Below are positions 1-7,316 of a stretch of 36,009 nt of DNA, piece by piece (within the stretch, counting starts at the first letter, position 1; the number at the start of each line of letters is the position of its first letter). Position numbers and translations under genes: made by a program. Under the pieces are notes generated by a model, which saw nothing but the letters and a program-made list of their open reading frames with translations, made no database searches and had not been told where the DNA came from. The DNA comes from Acidobacteriota bacterium (GTDB lineage: Bacteria; Acidobacteriota; Blastocatellia; Pyrinomonadales; Pyrinomonadaceae). The stretch is taken from positions 1 to 36,009 of the forward strand of contig JAEZJR010000151.1 in assembly GCA_023415725.1 (NCBI GenBank), given 5' to 3'.

Positions 1-1
1 G

Positions 2-379
2 AAGATCCTGTCTGTCGCAGCCGGCGGTGCCGCCGGCGCGGTCGCGCGTTACCTGATCAACATCTCCCCGCTCTCCGCGGTTTTCGAGAAATTTCCCCTC
101 CCGACGTTCGTGATAAACGTTTCCGGCTCGTTCCTGATCGGGTTTCTGCTGATCTTGCTGACGGACAAATGGGAGGTGAGCGACAATCTTCGGATGGCCG
201 TCATCGTCGGCTTCCTCGGGGCGTTCACCACCTTCTCCACCTTCGAGATGGAGATCTACGGCCTCGCTAAGGATCGGGACTTCTCGATGGCATTGCTGTA
301 TCTATTGTTGAGCGTTGTGGCAGGATTCTTCGGTGTCGCCGCAGGTGTCTGGCTCGGCCGGTGGGCCACTTTCAAATAG
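2..379 (+). CDS. crcB: Fluoride ion channel CrcB/Fluc (5' end cut off by the window)
   Basis: This is a small four-helix membrane protein of the CrcB/Fluc family, which exports fluoride as a dual-topology dimer. The reading frame is open from base 2, so the first few codons are missing. The readable part has the family signatures in order: an N-terminal GGAAGAVARY segment, FVINVSGSFLIGF (the conserved Asn-containing helix), and GFLGAFTTFSTFE, the Phe-box and Thr/Ser region lining the pore. A last hydrophobic helix (LLYLLLSVVAGFFGVAAGVWLG) precedes the TAG stop. About 125 residues are visible, close to the usual full length. The gene is convergent with purK, with REP-like palindromes between them. 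Confidence 0.93.
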   Translation, partial: KILSVAAGGAAGAVARYLINISPLSAVFEKFPLPTFVINVSGSFLIGFLLILLTDKWEVSDNLRMAVIVGFLGAFTTFSTFEMEIYGLAKDRDFSMALLYLLLSVVAGFFGVAAGVWLGRWATFK

Positions 380-383
380 TAAA

Positions 384-396
384 GGCCCGTAGGGCC
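384..396. repeat. REP-like palindrome (GGCCC-GTA-GGGCC)
   Basis: A perfect 5-bp stem with a GTA loop lies 5 bases after the crcB stop. It shares the GTA/TAC centre with the palindromes at 433-474, 512-524 and around the Y1 transposase at 2397-3003. Confidence 0.55.
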
Positions 397-430
397 GACG
401 TGTTTGTAGAAATTTGCCCTGTATTGAACG

Positions 431-476
431 AGCCCCGTAGGGGTGGCACCGAAATTTATGCCGCCCCTACGGGGCT
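431..476. repeat. Inverted pair of REP-like palindromes between crcB and purK
   Basis: Two small palindromes, CCCCGTAGGGG (433-443) and CCCCTACGGGG (464-474), lie in opposite orientation. Together they form a larger hairpin with arms 431-448 and 459-476, with one mismatch and a loop of about 10 bases. The pair sits between convergent genes and could help stop transcription, but there is no clear T-run. The arrangement resembles a BIME-like pair of REP units. Confidence 0.6.
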
Positions 477-511
477 CGATATCGAACCGAGATCGAATCT
501 GCAAACATGAC

Positions 512-524
512 GCTCCTACGGAGC
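512..524. repeat. REP-like palindrome overlapping the purK stop codon
   Basis: GCTCCTACGGAGC is a perfect palindrome with a 3-base loop, identical to the copy at 2942-2954 beside the Y1 transposase. The purK stop (516-518 on the minus strand) lies inside it. Confidence 0.6.
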
Positions 525-1664
525 TATTTGTTCGGCCGCCGGGGTTAATCGCCGCCGGGCCGCTTCCACCAATTCCACAGCCTCCGCTGCGGCCTCGGCC
601 GTTGCGGTGATGTGGCCCATCTTTCGGCCGGGTTTGGGTTCGGCTTTGCCGTAGAGGTGGAGCTTGACCCGCGGGTCGGCGAGTGCGGCGGCCCAGTTCG
701 GCTCGCCGTTTTGCCAGACATCGCCGAGCAGGTTCGCCATCGCGGCGGAACGCATGAAGTCGGTCGAGCCGAGTGGTAACCCGCAAACCGCACGCACCTG
801 CTGCTCGAACTGCGACGCGACGCACGGACCGAACGTAAGGTGCCCAGAATTATGCGGCCGCGGTGCGATCTCGTTCACGAGAAGCTTCCTGTCCCTTGCG
901 AGGAAGAACTCCACGCACATCGTCCCGACGTACCCGAAAGCCTCGGCGATGCTGCGCGTGATCTCAACGGCCTCCGCCTGCACCGCGTCCGTCACGGCCG
1001 CCGGGGCGAACGAGACGTCCAGGATGTGGTTGGCGTGCGAGTTCTCGATCACGCCGTAATGCACGAACGCGCCGTCCTGACCGCGTGCGCACACGACCGA
1101 CACTTCCTTTTCGAACTCCACGAACGCTTCCAGGATCGCCTGCTGGCCGTTCATCGCCTCGAAAGCGGGTTCGATGTCCGACGGTCCGAGGATCTTCGCC
1201 TGGCCCTTGCCGTCGTACCCGAACCCCGCCGTCTTCAACACTGACGGGTAGCCGAGAGCCTCCGCCGCGCGGTAAAGATCGTCGATCAGCTTAATGTGTT
1301 TGTAAGGCGTGACGGGGAAGCCGTTGTCGGAAAGAAATGTTTTTTCGCGGAGGCGGTTCTGCGTCGTGTGCAGTATCTCGCCCTTCGGGTGCACGGGGAC
1401 GAACTCGGCCGCGGCCTCGACGGTCGCCGACGGCACATTCTCGAATTCGAACGTCACGACGTCCACCGAACGCGCGAATTCACGCACGGCGTCAAGATCG
1501 TCGTAGCTCGCCGAAGTTTCGATGTCGGCGACCTGCCCGGTCGGGGTGTCCGAATCGGGCGAGAATGTGTGCACGCGATAACCCATCTTGCGGGCCTCGA
1601 TCGTGAACATACGTCCAAGCTGGCCGCTGCCGAAAACACCGATATTCGAATTTGGAAAAATCAC
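516..1664 (-). CDS. purK: N5-carboxyaminoimidazole ribonucleotide synthase PurK
   Basis: PurK is an ATP-grasp enzyme of purine biosynthesis that carboxylates AIR to N5-CAIR using ATP and bicarbonate; PurE then rearranges the product. The N-terminus has NIGVFGSGQLGRM, the family's Gly-rich start. The middle has the ATP-grasp lysine and glycine loop (SVLKTAGFGYDGKGQ), and NEIAPRPHNSGHLT marks the metal/ATP site near the C-terminus. The 382-residue length is normal. I chose the GTG at 1664 because it gives the usual start M-IFPNSNIG; a GTG at 1688 would add eight residues, and neither has a strong ribosome site. purE lies on the same strand about 1.4 kb upstream, separated by a zinc-ribbon gene and a Y1 transposase. 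Confidence 0.95.
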   Translation of the reverse strand: MIFPNSNIGVFGSGQLGRMFTIEARKMGYRVHTFSPDSDTPTGQVADIETSASYDDLDAVREFARSVDVVTFEFENVPSATVEAAAEFVPVHPKGEILHTTQNRLREKTFLSDNGFPVTPYKHIKLIDDLYRAAEALGYPSVLKTAGFGYDGKGQAKILGPSDIEPAFEAMNGQQAILEAFVEFEKEVSVVCARGQDGAFVHYGVIENSHANHILDVSFAPAAVTDAVQAEAVEITRSIAEAFGYVGTMCVEFFLARDRKLLVNEIAPRPHNSGHLTFGPCVASQFEQQVRAVCGLPLGSTDFMRSAAMANLLGDVWQNGEPNWAAALADPRVKLHLYGKAEPKPGRKMGHITATAEAAAEAVELVEAARRRLTPAAEQIAP

Positions 1665-1751
1665 GTCAGCCACAAAAAAAGAAGCCACAGATTAGCACAC
1701 GAAGCGGTCGATGATGGAATCACCTGCTTCCTGCGCTATCTGCGCTTCTTT

Positions 1752-2162
1752 TCACTGGCCGCCGGAGGCCTGCTTCAAGGCCTTCTGCGTTCGTTCTTCC
1801 TGCTCGCGTTTCGCCTCGAGCGACGGGCTGTCCTTCACCGCGCCGCCGAAGTTGGAGGCCCGCTGGCGGTCCTGCTCGGTTCGCGAGAATCCGGACCGCT
1901 GTTGCTTCTGCGGCACCTGCGTGCCGACGCGGTATGCGTCGTTGTTGTTCACTTCCTCGATCGATCGCTTCGCGTCCTGATATAGGTAATACCCGCCGTA
2001 GATCAGAGCGGCGTATAAAGCGAGCGAGATGATCGAGAATCGCCGCGGCCGTTTTTCTTTCTTTCGAGCGGAAGCCGAAACGAGCTGTGCGGAGCATCGT
2101 CGGCAATGAACGTCGGTGGCGAAATTCGCCATGCCGCATTTCTTACATCTCAAAGAGTTCAT
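1752..2162 (-). CDS. Zinc-ribbon membrane protein, unknown function
   Basis: A 136-residue protein. The N-terminus carries a zinc ribbon, CKKCGMANFATDVHCRRC, with two CxxC pairs at about residues 5-23. A basic stretch (ARKKEKRPRR) and one hydrophobic segment (ISLALYAALIYGGYYLY, about residues 45-62) follow. The remainder is polar, rich in Gln, Arg and Ser, and probably disordered. This suggests a single-pass protein with the ribbon in the cytoplasm, given the positive charges just before the helix. A GAGGAG ribosome site lies 8 bases before the ATG. No enzyme domain is visible. It is the gene just upstream of purK on the same strand and may be co-transcribed with it. Confidence 0.75.
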   Translation of the reverse strand: MNSLRCKKCGMANFATDVHCRRCSAQLVSASARKKEKRPRRFSIISLALYAALIYGGYYLYQDAKRSIEEVNNNDAYRVGTQVPQKQQRSGFSRTEQDRQRASNFGGAVKDSPSLEAKREQEERTQKALKQASGGQ

Positions 2163-2248
2163 CGGTGGTCTCCTCTCGGGTGGTTAAGATCAGAGGATGG
2201 TGAGAGTGGATGGCTCCGAAGTAAAGTAGATCCGGCGGGCCCGACGCG

Positions 2249-2320
2249 TCAATGTTTTTCGCCGCGTTCGGTCAGTTTGACCTGTTTGTTTTCGAGGCGT
2301 TCAAGGGTTTTTTCTGCCAT
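2249..2320 (-). CDS. Possible 23-residue small ORF (uncertain)
   Basis: In the otherwise gene-free stretch 2163-2396 the minus strand holds a short frame that starts MAEKTLERLENK and ends ERGEKH before TGA. Its composition is charged and helix-forming, unlike random translation. The frame stays open upstream of the ATG for nine codons, so it could also be the tail of a decayed gene cut off near the Y1 transposase. There is no good ribosome site. Nothing else is visible in this stretch. Confidence 0.22.
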   Translation of the reverse strand: MAEKTLERLENKQVKLTERGEKH

Positions 2321-2396
2321 TCTCGGACGTACCAACGCCCTCGCGATTCATCAGTTATTGGCTGCGCATGCATGGCCGAAACTGCCCCGCACAGCA

Positions 2397-2422
2397 GCTC
2401 CGTAGGAGCGGTCTGTCTGTAG
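2397..2422. repeat. Left outer REP-like palindrome with flanking CTGTCTGTAG tail
   Basis: Palindrome GCTCCGTAGGAGC followed by a tail ending in GTAG. The tail is matched, inverted, by the right end at 2977-2990. Confidence 0.6.
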
Positions 2423-2447
2423 TTACGCCGTCACATCTAATCCAAAA

Positions 2448-2460
2448 GCTCCATAGGAGC
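2448..2460. repeat. REP-like palindrome just after the Y1 transposase stop
   Basis: GCTCCATAGGAGC has a 5-bp stem with an ATA centre. It lies 6 bases beyond the transposase stop and differs by one base from the copy at 2397-2409. Confidence 0.6.
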
Positions 2461-2466
2461 GGCCTG

Positions 2467-2928
2467 TCATTCGAGGCAATCAAATAAATAACGATCGTCA
2501 TATTCAACGCCAAATTTTTGAAGCAGCGATACGTATTCGTTCTTAAAGGATCGATCCCTGTGGCCGTTCTCCTGCTCTTCGATATACCGGCTCACCGCCG
2601 GTATTTGACTGCGAGAATATGAAAATGCCCCGTATCCGTTTTGCCAATTGAAATGCCCGCGAACCCACCCCTTCCGGTTTATGAAATTTGACGATCCCGC
2701 CCCTATGTCGCGAACCAGATCAGAGATCGAGATTGACGGACTGATACCGATCAGCAAATGAATGTGGTCCGGCATGCAAAAGACCGCGATTAGCTTTTGG
2801 CCCCGTTTCTCGACGATTCCGGAGATATATTTGTGAAGCTCTTCGCGATTCTCCGGACGAATCAGATTTTGTCGACCCTCAACCGCGAAGACGATCTGGA
2901 TGTAGATCTGCGAATAGGTATTGGGCAT
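2467..2928 (-). CDS. Y1-family (IS200-like / REP-associated) tyrosine transposase
   Basis: A 153-residue single-domain HUH nuclease of the Y1 transposase family (Pfam Y1_Tnp). Such enzymes cut and join single-stranded DNA next to small hairpins. The metal-binding HUH motif is DHIHLLIG at residues 54-61, with H55 and H57. The predicted nucleophile is Y115 in AVSRYIEEQE, the helix that carries the catalytic tyrosine in IS200/IS605 TnpA. GYGAFSYSRSQ and the C-terminal EYDDRYLFD are typical of the short bacterial branch. All key residues are present, so it looks intact. It is more A+T-rich than its neighbours and interrupts the purE-purK region. No TnpB partner is seen. Confidence 0.9.
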   Translation of the reverse strand: MPNTYSQIYIQIVFAVEGRQNLIRPENREELHKYISGIVEKRGQKLIAVFCMPDHIHLLIGISPSISISDLVRDIGAGSSNFINRKGWVRGHFNWQNGYGAFSYSRSQIPAVSRYIEEQENGHRDRSFKNEYVSLLQKFGVEYDDRYLFDCLE

Positions 2929-2941
2929 TGGAAGTTAGGAC

Positions 2942-3003
2942 GCTCCTACGGAGCTAGTTCGTTCTGGTCTAACCGTCTACAGACAGGTCGCCCCTAGCGG
3001 GGC
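2942..3003. repeat. Right-hand pair of REP-like palindromes beside the transposase start
   Basis: GCTCCTACGGAGC (2942-2954) begins 13 bases upstream of the transposase ATG, and GCCCCTAGCGGGGC (2990-3003) lies further out. The segment between contains CTACAGACAGGTCG, the inverted counterpart of the left end. The outer palindrome lies just beyond the purE stop. Confidence 0.6.
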
Positions 3004-3017
3004 TGATACCGTTCAAA

Positions 3018-3521
3018 TCAATCCAATTTACTCTTTAATACCGTTTTCGTTTGCTTCGACCGGAACGCGTGCAATTTCTTCCGCAATTCCGGGCGTGAAT
3101 TGGCGAGGATCGCCACGGCGAGCAATGCCGCATTCTTGGCCCCGGCCTGGCCGATGGCAAGGGTGCCGACGGGGACGCCGGCGGGCATCTGGGCGATGGA
3201 GAGGAGGGAATCGAGGCCTTTGAGGGCTTTGCTTTCGACCGGCACGCCGAGCACCGGCAGCACAGTCTGCGAAGCGCACATCCCCGGCAGGTGGGCCGCC
3301 CCGCCCGCACCGGCGATGATCACTTCTATACCGCGTTCTTCCGCGGATTTGGCGAATTCGAACAGCAGGTCGGGCGTGCGATGAGCCGACACGATCTTCG
3401 ACTCGTGCGCCACGCCGAATTCATCCAGCATCAGCGACGCCTGCTCCATCGTCGGCCAATCGCTCTTGCTGCCCATTATGATGGAAACGAGCGGTTCGGT
3501 TTTCTTACCCTTCGCGGTCAT
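3018..3521 (-). CDS. purE: N5-carboxyaminoimidazole ribonucleotide mutase PurE
   Basis: PurE converts N5-CAIR, the PurK product, to CAIR in de novo purine synthesis; the family forms cytoplasmic octamers. The 167-residue protein has the class I signatures: SIIMGSKSDWPTM at residues 13-25, SAHRTPD with the catalytic His, AGAGGAAHLPGM, and PVLGVPVESKALKGLDSLLSI. VPVGTLAIGQAGAKNAALLA is the conserved substrate-binding end. Length is typical. Its start overlaps the end of the preceding small Cys-rich gene by 17 bases, so the two are likely one transcript. purK lies downstream on the same strand, beyond the Y1 element. Confidence 0.96.
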   Translation of the reverse strand: MTAKGKKTEPLVSIIMGSKSDWPTMEQASLMLDEFGVAHESKIVSAHRTPDLLFEFAKSAEERGIEVIIAGAGGAAHLPGMCASQTVLPVLGVPVESKALKGLDSLLSIAQMPAGVPVGTLAIGQAGAKNAALLAVAILANSRPELRKKLHAFRSKQTKTVLKSKLD

Positions 3522-3807
3522 AGATGCTAACTATCGTTCCCCCCATGTGGGCCTCGTCGGCCCAGCAGCGGATGCCGTCAACGAAACAAATGTGGCTGTC
3601 CCGCACCTCACCGGTGTCGCGGTACATGGCGATGAAACCGCCGGAGACCGATTCGTTGGTGAACATCAGTCCGCGGCCGTTTTCGTCAGTCGCCCGGTGA
3701 GCACACTCAACGCAAATACATCTGGGGTATCGCGGATCGAACGGTCCCGCTTTTCCGCACAGCGGGCAATGATGATCGTCCGCTTGGCCGCCTTCGCTGC
3801 CGTTCAT
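3505..3807 (-). CDS. Small Cys-rich putative zinc-binding protein overlapping purE
   Basis: A 100-residue protein of unknown function. Near the N-terminus is a zinc-finger-like cluster, CPLCGKAGPFDPRYPRCICV with one more Cys just after. The C-terminal half (SVSGGFIAMYRDTGEV, then CFVDGIRCWADEAHMGG) has two more Cys and looks like a small beta-rich fold. I chose the ATG at 3807 because it falls 8 bases after the previous stop, preceded by AGAAG; a GTG at 3834 would overlap the upstream gene. It overlaps purE by 17 bases. I do not recognise the family. Confidence 0.72.
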   Translation of the reverse strand: MNGSEGGQADDHHCPLCGKAGPFDPRYPRCICVECAHRATDENGRGLMFTNESVSGGFIAMYRDTGEVRDSHICFVDGIRCWADEAHMGGTIVSIYDREG

Positions 3808-3814
3808 CTTCTGC

Positions 3815-4216
3815 TTATTTCGTGCAGGCTGCACGAGCCTTACCGGTGAATTCGACGAATTCGTCAGGCGGCTCTCCTGCGTTGATCTTCGTCTCGATCG
3901 TCGAGAATTCCTCGAACGTGTATTCCTTTTGGACCTTGTCGAACATGCAGGTGCAGAATTCCTTCGTCCCGCCCGATTCCTCGCACGACTTCACGAATTC
4001 CTCGGCAACGGACGCGGGGTATTTGCCGTTCTCGGTTGCGGCGGTGTTCGCATTCGCGGAACCAGTGTTGCTGTTCGCCACTGCCGGAGGATTCGCAGCC
4101 GCATTTCCCGAATTCACTACGTTCGAGTTCGCGGCAGGTTGGTTTCCGGAACACCCGAAGCCGACGAGAATCGAGACGACGATCAGCAAAGCCGGCCCTA
4201 AATGCGATCTATTCAT
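3815..4216 (-). CDS. Lipoprotein with a conserved four-Cys domain, unknown function
   Basis: A 133-residue exported protein. Residues 1-22 form a lipoprotein signal ending VGFGC, so Cys22 should be lipidated. A linker rich in Asn, Ala, Ser and Thr (about residues 25-62) is followed by a small domain with KSCEESGGTKEFCTCMF and a final C near the C-terminus. Four Cys in this domain suggest two disulfides or a redox role. Its start codon overlaps the stop of the TlpA-like gene (ATGA at 4213-4216), so the two are translationally coupled. That pairing makes disulfide handling in the envelope a reasonable but unproven guess. Confidence 0.8.
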   Translation of the reverse strand: MNRSHLGPALLIVVSILVGFGCSGNQPAANSNVVNSGNAAANPPAVANSNTGSANANTAATENGKYPASVAEEFVKSCEESGGTKEFCTCMFDKVQKEYTFEEFSTIETKINAGEPPDEFVEFTGKARAACTK

Positions 4217-4884
4217 TTCGCTAACTCCCCCTCCACGATTGACTTGAATTTATCCCAAGCCTTTATCGTGCTGCGCCAATAGACGATCTCGCCGGTCTTC
4301 GAGATCACGATGTTCTTCGGGTAAACGACGTGCTTGAACGCCGCAAGAGCGTCCGCCGAATCGGTCGCCTGCAGGTAGTCGAACGGCTCCTTCTTTAGAT
4401 ACTCCTTCACGCGGCCCTCCGGATCGCCCGTAACAGCGAGGAAGACGATATCGTCGCGACCATCAAAACGCGCCTTGAATTCGTTCAACTGCGGCTTCAT
4501 CGCACGGCAGACCGGGCAGCCGATGAACCAGAAGTTCAGCACCACCACCTTCCCGCGGAAAGACGAAAGCGGGACCCGCGAGCCGCCGATGAGCGAAAAA
4601 CTCACTTCCGGGGCCTGCATCCCCTCCTGCGGCACCTTCTGCAGACGGAATTCGACCGTCCCGTCCTCGAGCGTCCGCATAACGGTCGCGTCGGGGTAGT
4701 GGAAGTTGGCCATGCGGATGTCCACGAACTCGTTGTTCGAGACCAGGTTCCCGTCCGAATCGCGAAATACCGTCTTCCCAGTCGGCTTCACCGGCTCCTT
4801 CGTCTGGGCGTGGATCGCGGGCGCCGAAAGACCCGCCGCCGCTACGGCCAACACCAACGCCCATTTACCCAATAAAGCCCGCAT
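4213..4884 (-). CDS. Exported TlpA/redoxin-family thiol-disulfide oxidoreductase
   Basis: A 223-residue envelope thioredoxin-fold protein. It has an N-terminal signal peptide (cleavage likely after AIHAQ, about residue 27). A 60-residue family-specific segment precedes the redoxin domain, which starts near GMQAPEVSFSLIGG. The active site is CPVC at residues 123-126 inside VLNFWFIGCPVC. A YP pair in HVVYPKNIVIS is placed like the cis-proline region of thioredoxins. TlpA and ResA proteins reduce exported disulfides, for example in cytochrome c maturation, but no cytochrome genes are nearby. The next gene starts within its stop codon and encodes a Cys-rich lipoprotein, a plausible partner. Confidence 0.88.
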   Translation of the reverse strand: MRALLGKWALVLAVAAAGLSAPAIHAQTKEPVKPTGKTVFRDSDGNLVSNNEFVDIRMANFHYPDATVMRTLEDGTVEFRLQKVPQEGMQAPEVSFSLIGGSRVPLSSFRGKVVVLNFWFIGCPVCRAMKPQLNEFKARFDGRDDIVFLAVTGDPEGRVKEYLKKEPFDYLQATDSADALAAFKHVVYPKNIVISKTGEIVYWRSTIKAWDKFKSIVEGELAK

Positions 4885-5060
4885 TTGCTTAAAAATAAAA
4901 GAGATGCCTAATTATAGCAAATTCCATTTTCGCCCCCTCGCGATCGCCGTTATTCGAATATCTGGACAGCGTCCGAAAACTCTTGACGGCGCTCAAAGGC
5001 TGTACTACCATTCTCGCTCACCCGCTAATTCTCAAGTTACAGCAGAAGGGGGTCCGATTT

Positions 5061-7283
5061 GTGATCGGCAATACCATTTCGCACTACCGCATCACGTCTC
5101 AGCTTGGCGAAGGCGGGATGGGCATAGTGTATGAAGCCGAGGATACCAGCCTCGGCCGTCACGTCGCCCTGAAGTTCCTCTCCCCCGCGATGGCAAGCGA
5201 CGACACGCTCCTGCAGCGCTTCCAGCGCGAGGCCCGCGCCGCGTCCTCGCTCAATCACCCGAACATCTGCACTATCCACGGGATCGAGCAGCACGGAGCG
5301 GAGCATTTCATCATAATGGAGCTGCTTGACGGAGAGCCGCTCAGCGACCGGATCCGCCGTGGGCCCCTGGACGTCGACACGGTGCTCAACCTCGCCGTGC
5401 AGATCGTCGACGCGCTCGAATCCGCCCACTCCCGGGGGATCGTTCACCGCGACCTCAAGCCCGCGAACATCTTCGTCACCTCCCGCGGGCAGGCTAAGAT
5501 CCTCGATTTCGGCCTCGCGAAGATCGACCAGCAGCAAAAACCCGACGCCGCCTCCAACGTGCAGACCGCGATCGCCGAGGGCTTGACCTCCGCGGGGATG
5601 GCACTGGGCACCGTCGCGTATATGTCCCCCGAGCAAGCACGCGGGGAAGTCACCGACGCCCGCACCGACCTTTTTTCCGTCGGGACGGTCCTTTATCAGA
5701 TGTGCACCGGCACATTACCCTTCCAGGGCGACACCACCGCCGTCGTATTCGACGCGATCCTGAACCGCGATCCGCTGCCGGTCGATCAGGTTCGTTCTAA
5801 CCTGCCGCCGGAACTCGGCCGCATCATCAGCCAGGCCCTCGAAAAGGACCGCGACCTCCGGTACCAGAACGCCACCGACCTTAAGACCGCCTTGAAACGC
5901 CTCAAGCGCGACCTCGAATCCGGCCGGCACACGACCGAGGGGAGCGGGATAAGCCGCGCACGTTCCGGCTCCGCCCCCGTGCACGAGCATTCCATCGCGG
6001 TGATGTATTTCGAGAACCTCAGCGGGATGAAGGAGGACGAATACCTTCGCGACGGCATCACGGAGGACATCACCACCGAGCTCTCGAAGATCAAACGCCT
6101 CAGGACCTTCTCCCGCGCCGTCGTGCTGCCCTACCGCGACAAGCCCGTCACCGCCGGGCAGATCGGAAAGGAGCTTGGCGCCTCTTACGTCCTGGTCGGC
6201 AGCCTACGCCGCGCCGGTAACCGCCTGCGCATCAACGCGCAGCTCGTCGATGCCGCCACGGATTTTCCGACGTGGTCCGAGCGATACGACCGCGAGATGG
6301 CGGACGTCTTCGAGGTGCAGGATGAGATCGCCTCCAAGATCGCTGCAGCCCTCCGCATCACGCTTTCGCCGCAGGAGCAGGAGGCCCTCGCCGCCAAACC
6401 GACCGAGAACCTGCACGCCTATGACCTTTACCTCCGCGGCCGCAATTTCGCCCGCCGGGTCGGCCGCCAGGACATGCAGTTCGCTCTGCAGATGTACGAG
6501 AACGCCGTCGCGCTCGACCCCAACTTCGCCGTCGCCCACGCCGCGATCGCCAACGTCTGCGCGCAGTTCTATTACTACTTCGAACGCAAGCAGGAATGGA
6601 TCGACCGCGTCAACGCCGCGACCAAGCGCGCCATCGCTACGGGCCGCGACGAACCCGAGATCCGCTGTGCCGAAGCGTGGCTCGACTTCGCCCAAGGGCG
6701 CTACGATTCGGCCGTGGACAAGTGCCGCTCCGCCCTCGCCCGCGACCCCGACATCGACGGCGGGTACAACCTGCTCGGCCGCGCGCTGTTCGAGGCCGGA
6801 AGGTACCAGGAAGTGGTCGACCTGATGGAGGACATCCTCGCCCATGCCGGTGAGAACTACAACAACACGATCCCGATCCACAATGCCCTCGGCGCGATGG
6901 GCAAGACGGAGGCGCTCAAGAACTATACCTACCGCGAGATCGCGCTTTACGAAGCCCAGTTGAAAAAGACCCCCGAGGACGCACGCGTCCGCGTATTGCT
7001 CGCCGGCAACTACGCGTTCCAGGGCCGGTTCGATGACGCAAAACGAGAGGTCGACCTCGCGATGGCACTCCGCCCAGACGACACGATGATCCTCTACAAC
7101 ATCGCCTGCACCCTCTGCGAGATGGACAAGCCGCAGGACGCGATGCACGCCCTCAAAAAGGCTTGGGACGCCGGGTACCGCAACCCAGCCTGGATCCGCC
7201 AGGACCCCGACCTCGCCAAGCTCCACGGCGACCCCGAATTCGAACGCCTCTTCCCGGGAGCGGAAAACACCGCAGCGGCTTGA
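5061..7283 (+). CDS. Serine/threonine protein kinase with FlgO-like domain and TPRs
   Basis: A 740-residue cytoplasmic Hanks-type kinase. The GTG at 5061 is chosen because AGAAGGGGG (5044-5052) lies at proper distance and the protein then begins MIGNTISHYRI, the usual start for this group. Key residues are intact: Gly loop GEGGMGIVY (16-24), K38, E57, HRD at 129-131, DFG at 149-151, and SPEQ in place of APE. No membrane segment follows the kinase. From about residue 310 comes a FlgO/TolB-N-like domain (SIAVMYFENLSG, then GKELGASYVLVGSLRR), also found fused to bacterial adenylate cyclases. The rest is TPR-like, with repeats such as YENAVALDPNFAVAHAAIAN. Architecture is common in Acidobacteriota; its targets cannot be read from the sequence. 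Confidence 0.92.
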   Translation: MIGNTISHYRITSQLGEGGMGIVYEAEDTSLGRHVALKFLSPAMASDDTLLQRFQREARAASSLNHPNICTIHGIEQHGAEHFIIMELLDGEPLSDRIRRGPLDVDTVLNLAVQIVDALESAHSRGIVHRDLKPANIFVTSRGQAKILDFGLAKIDQQQKPDAASNVQTAIAEGLTSAGMALGTVAYMSPEQARGEVTDARTDLFSVGTVLYQMCTGTLPFQGDTTAVVFDAILNRDPLPVDQVRSNLPPELGRIISQALEKDRDLRYQNATDLKTALKRLKRDLESGRHTTEGSGISRARSGSAPVHEHSIAVMYFENLSGMKEDEYLRDGITEDITTELSKIKRLRTFSRAVVLPYRDKPVTAGQIGKELGASYVLVGSLRRAGNRLRINAQLVDAATDFPTWSERYDREMADVFEVQDEIASKIAAALRITLSPQEQEALAAKPTENLHAYDLYLRGRNFARRVGRQDMQFALQMYENAVALDPNFAVAHAAIANVCAQFYYYFERKQEWIDRVNAATKRAIATGRDEPEIRCAEAWLDFAQGRYDSAVDKCRSALARDPDIDGGYNLLGRALFEAGRYQEVVDLMEDILAHAGENYNNTIPIHNALGAMGKTEALKNYTYREIALYEAQLKKTPEDARVRVLLAGNYAFQGRFDDAKREVDLAMALRPDDTMILYNIACTLCEMDKPQDAMHALKKAWDAGYRNPAWIRQDPDLAKLHGDPEFERLFPGAENTAAA

Positions 7284-7289
7284 ATCAAA

Positions 7290-7316
7290 AAAAGGCGAGC
7301 AAAGTGCTCGCCTTTT
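7290..7316. terminator. Bidirectional rho-independent terminator
   Basis: A perfect 12-bp stem (7290-7301 with 7305-7316) with a 3-base loop has an A-run on the left and TTTT on the right. It lies between the kinase stop (7283) and the convergent namZ-like stop (7329), so it can serve both. Confidence 0.88.

Larger units (their letters stand above)
2397..3003 (-). mobile_element. IS200-like / REP-associated element with a single Y1 transposase
   Basis: A Y1 transposase gene (2467-2928) is bracketed by short palindromes. On the left are GCTCCGTAGGAGC (2397-2409) and GCTCCATAGGAGC (2448-2460). On the right are GCTCCTACGGAGC (2942-2954) and GCCCCTAGCGGGGC (2990-3003). The outer ends resemble each other in inverted orientation: the left palindrome runs into GGTCTGTCTGTAG (2410-2422), and CTACAGACAGGTCG (2977-2990) runs into the right palindrome. 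Subterminal hairpins without terminal inverted repeats or target duplication are typical of the IS200/IS605 group. Similar palindromes without a transposase at 384-524 favour a REP/RAYT relationship. The exact ends are inferred. Confidence 0.65.
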
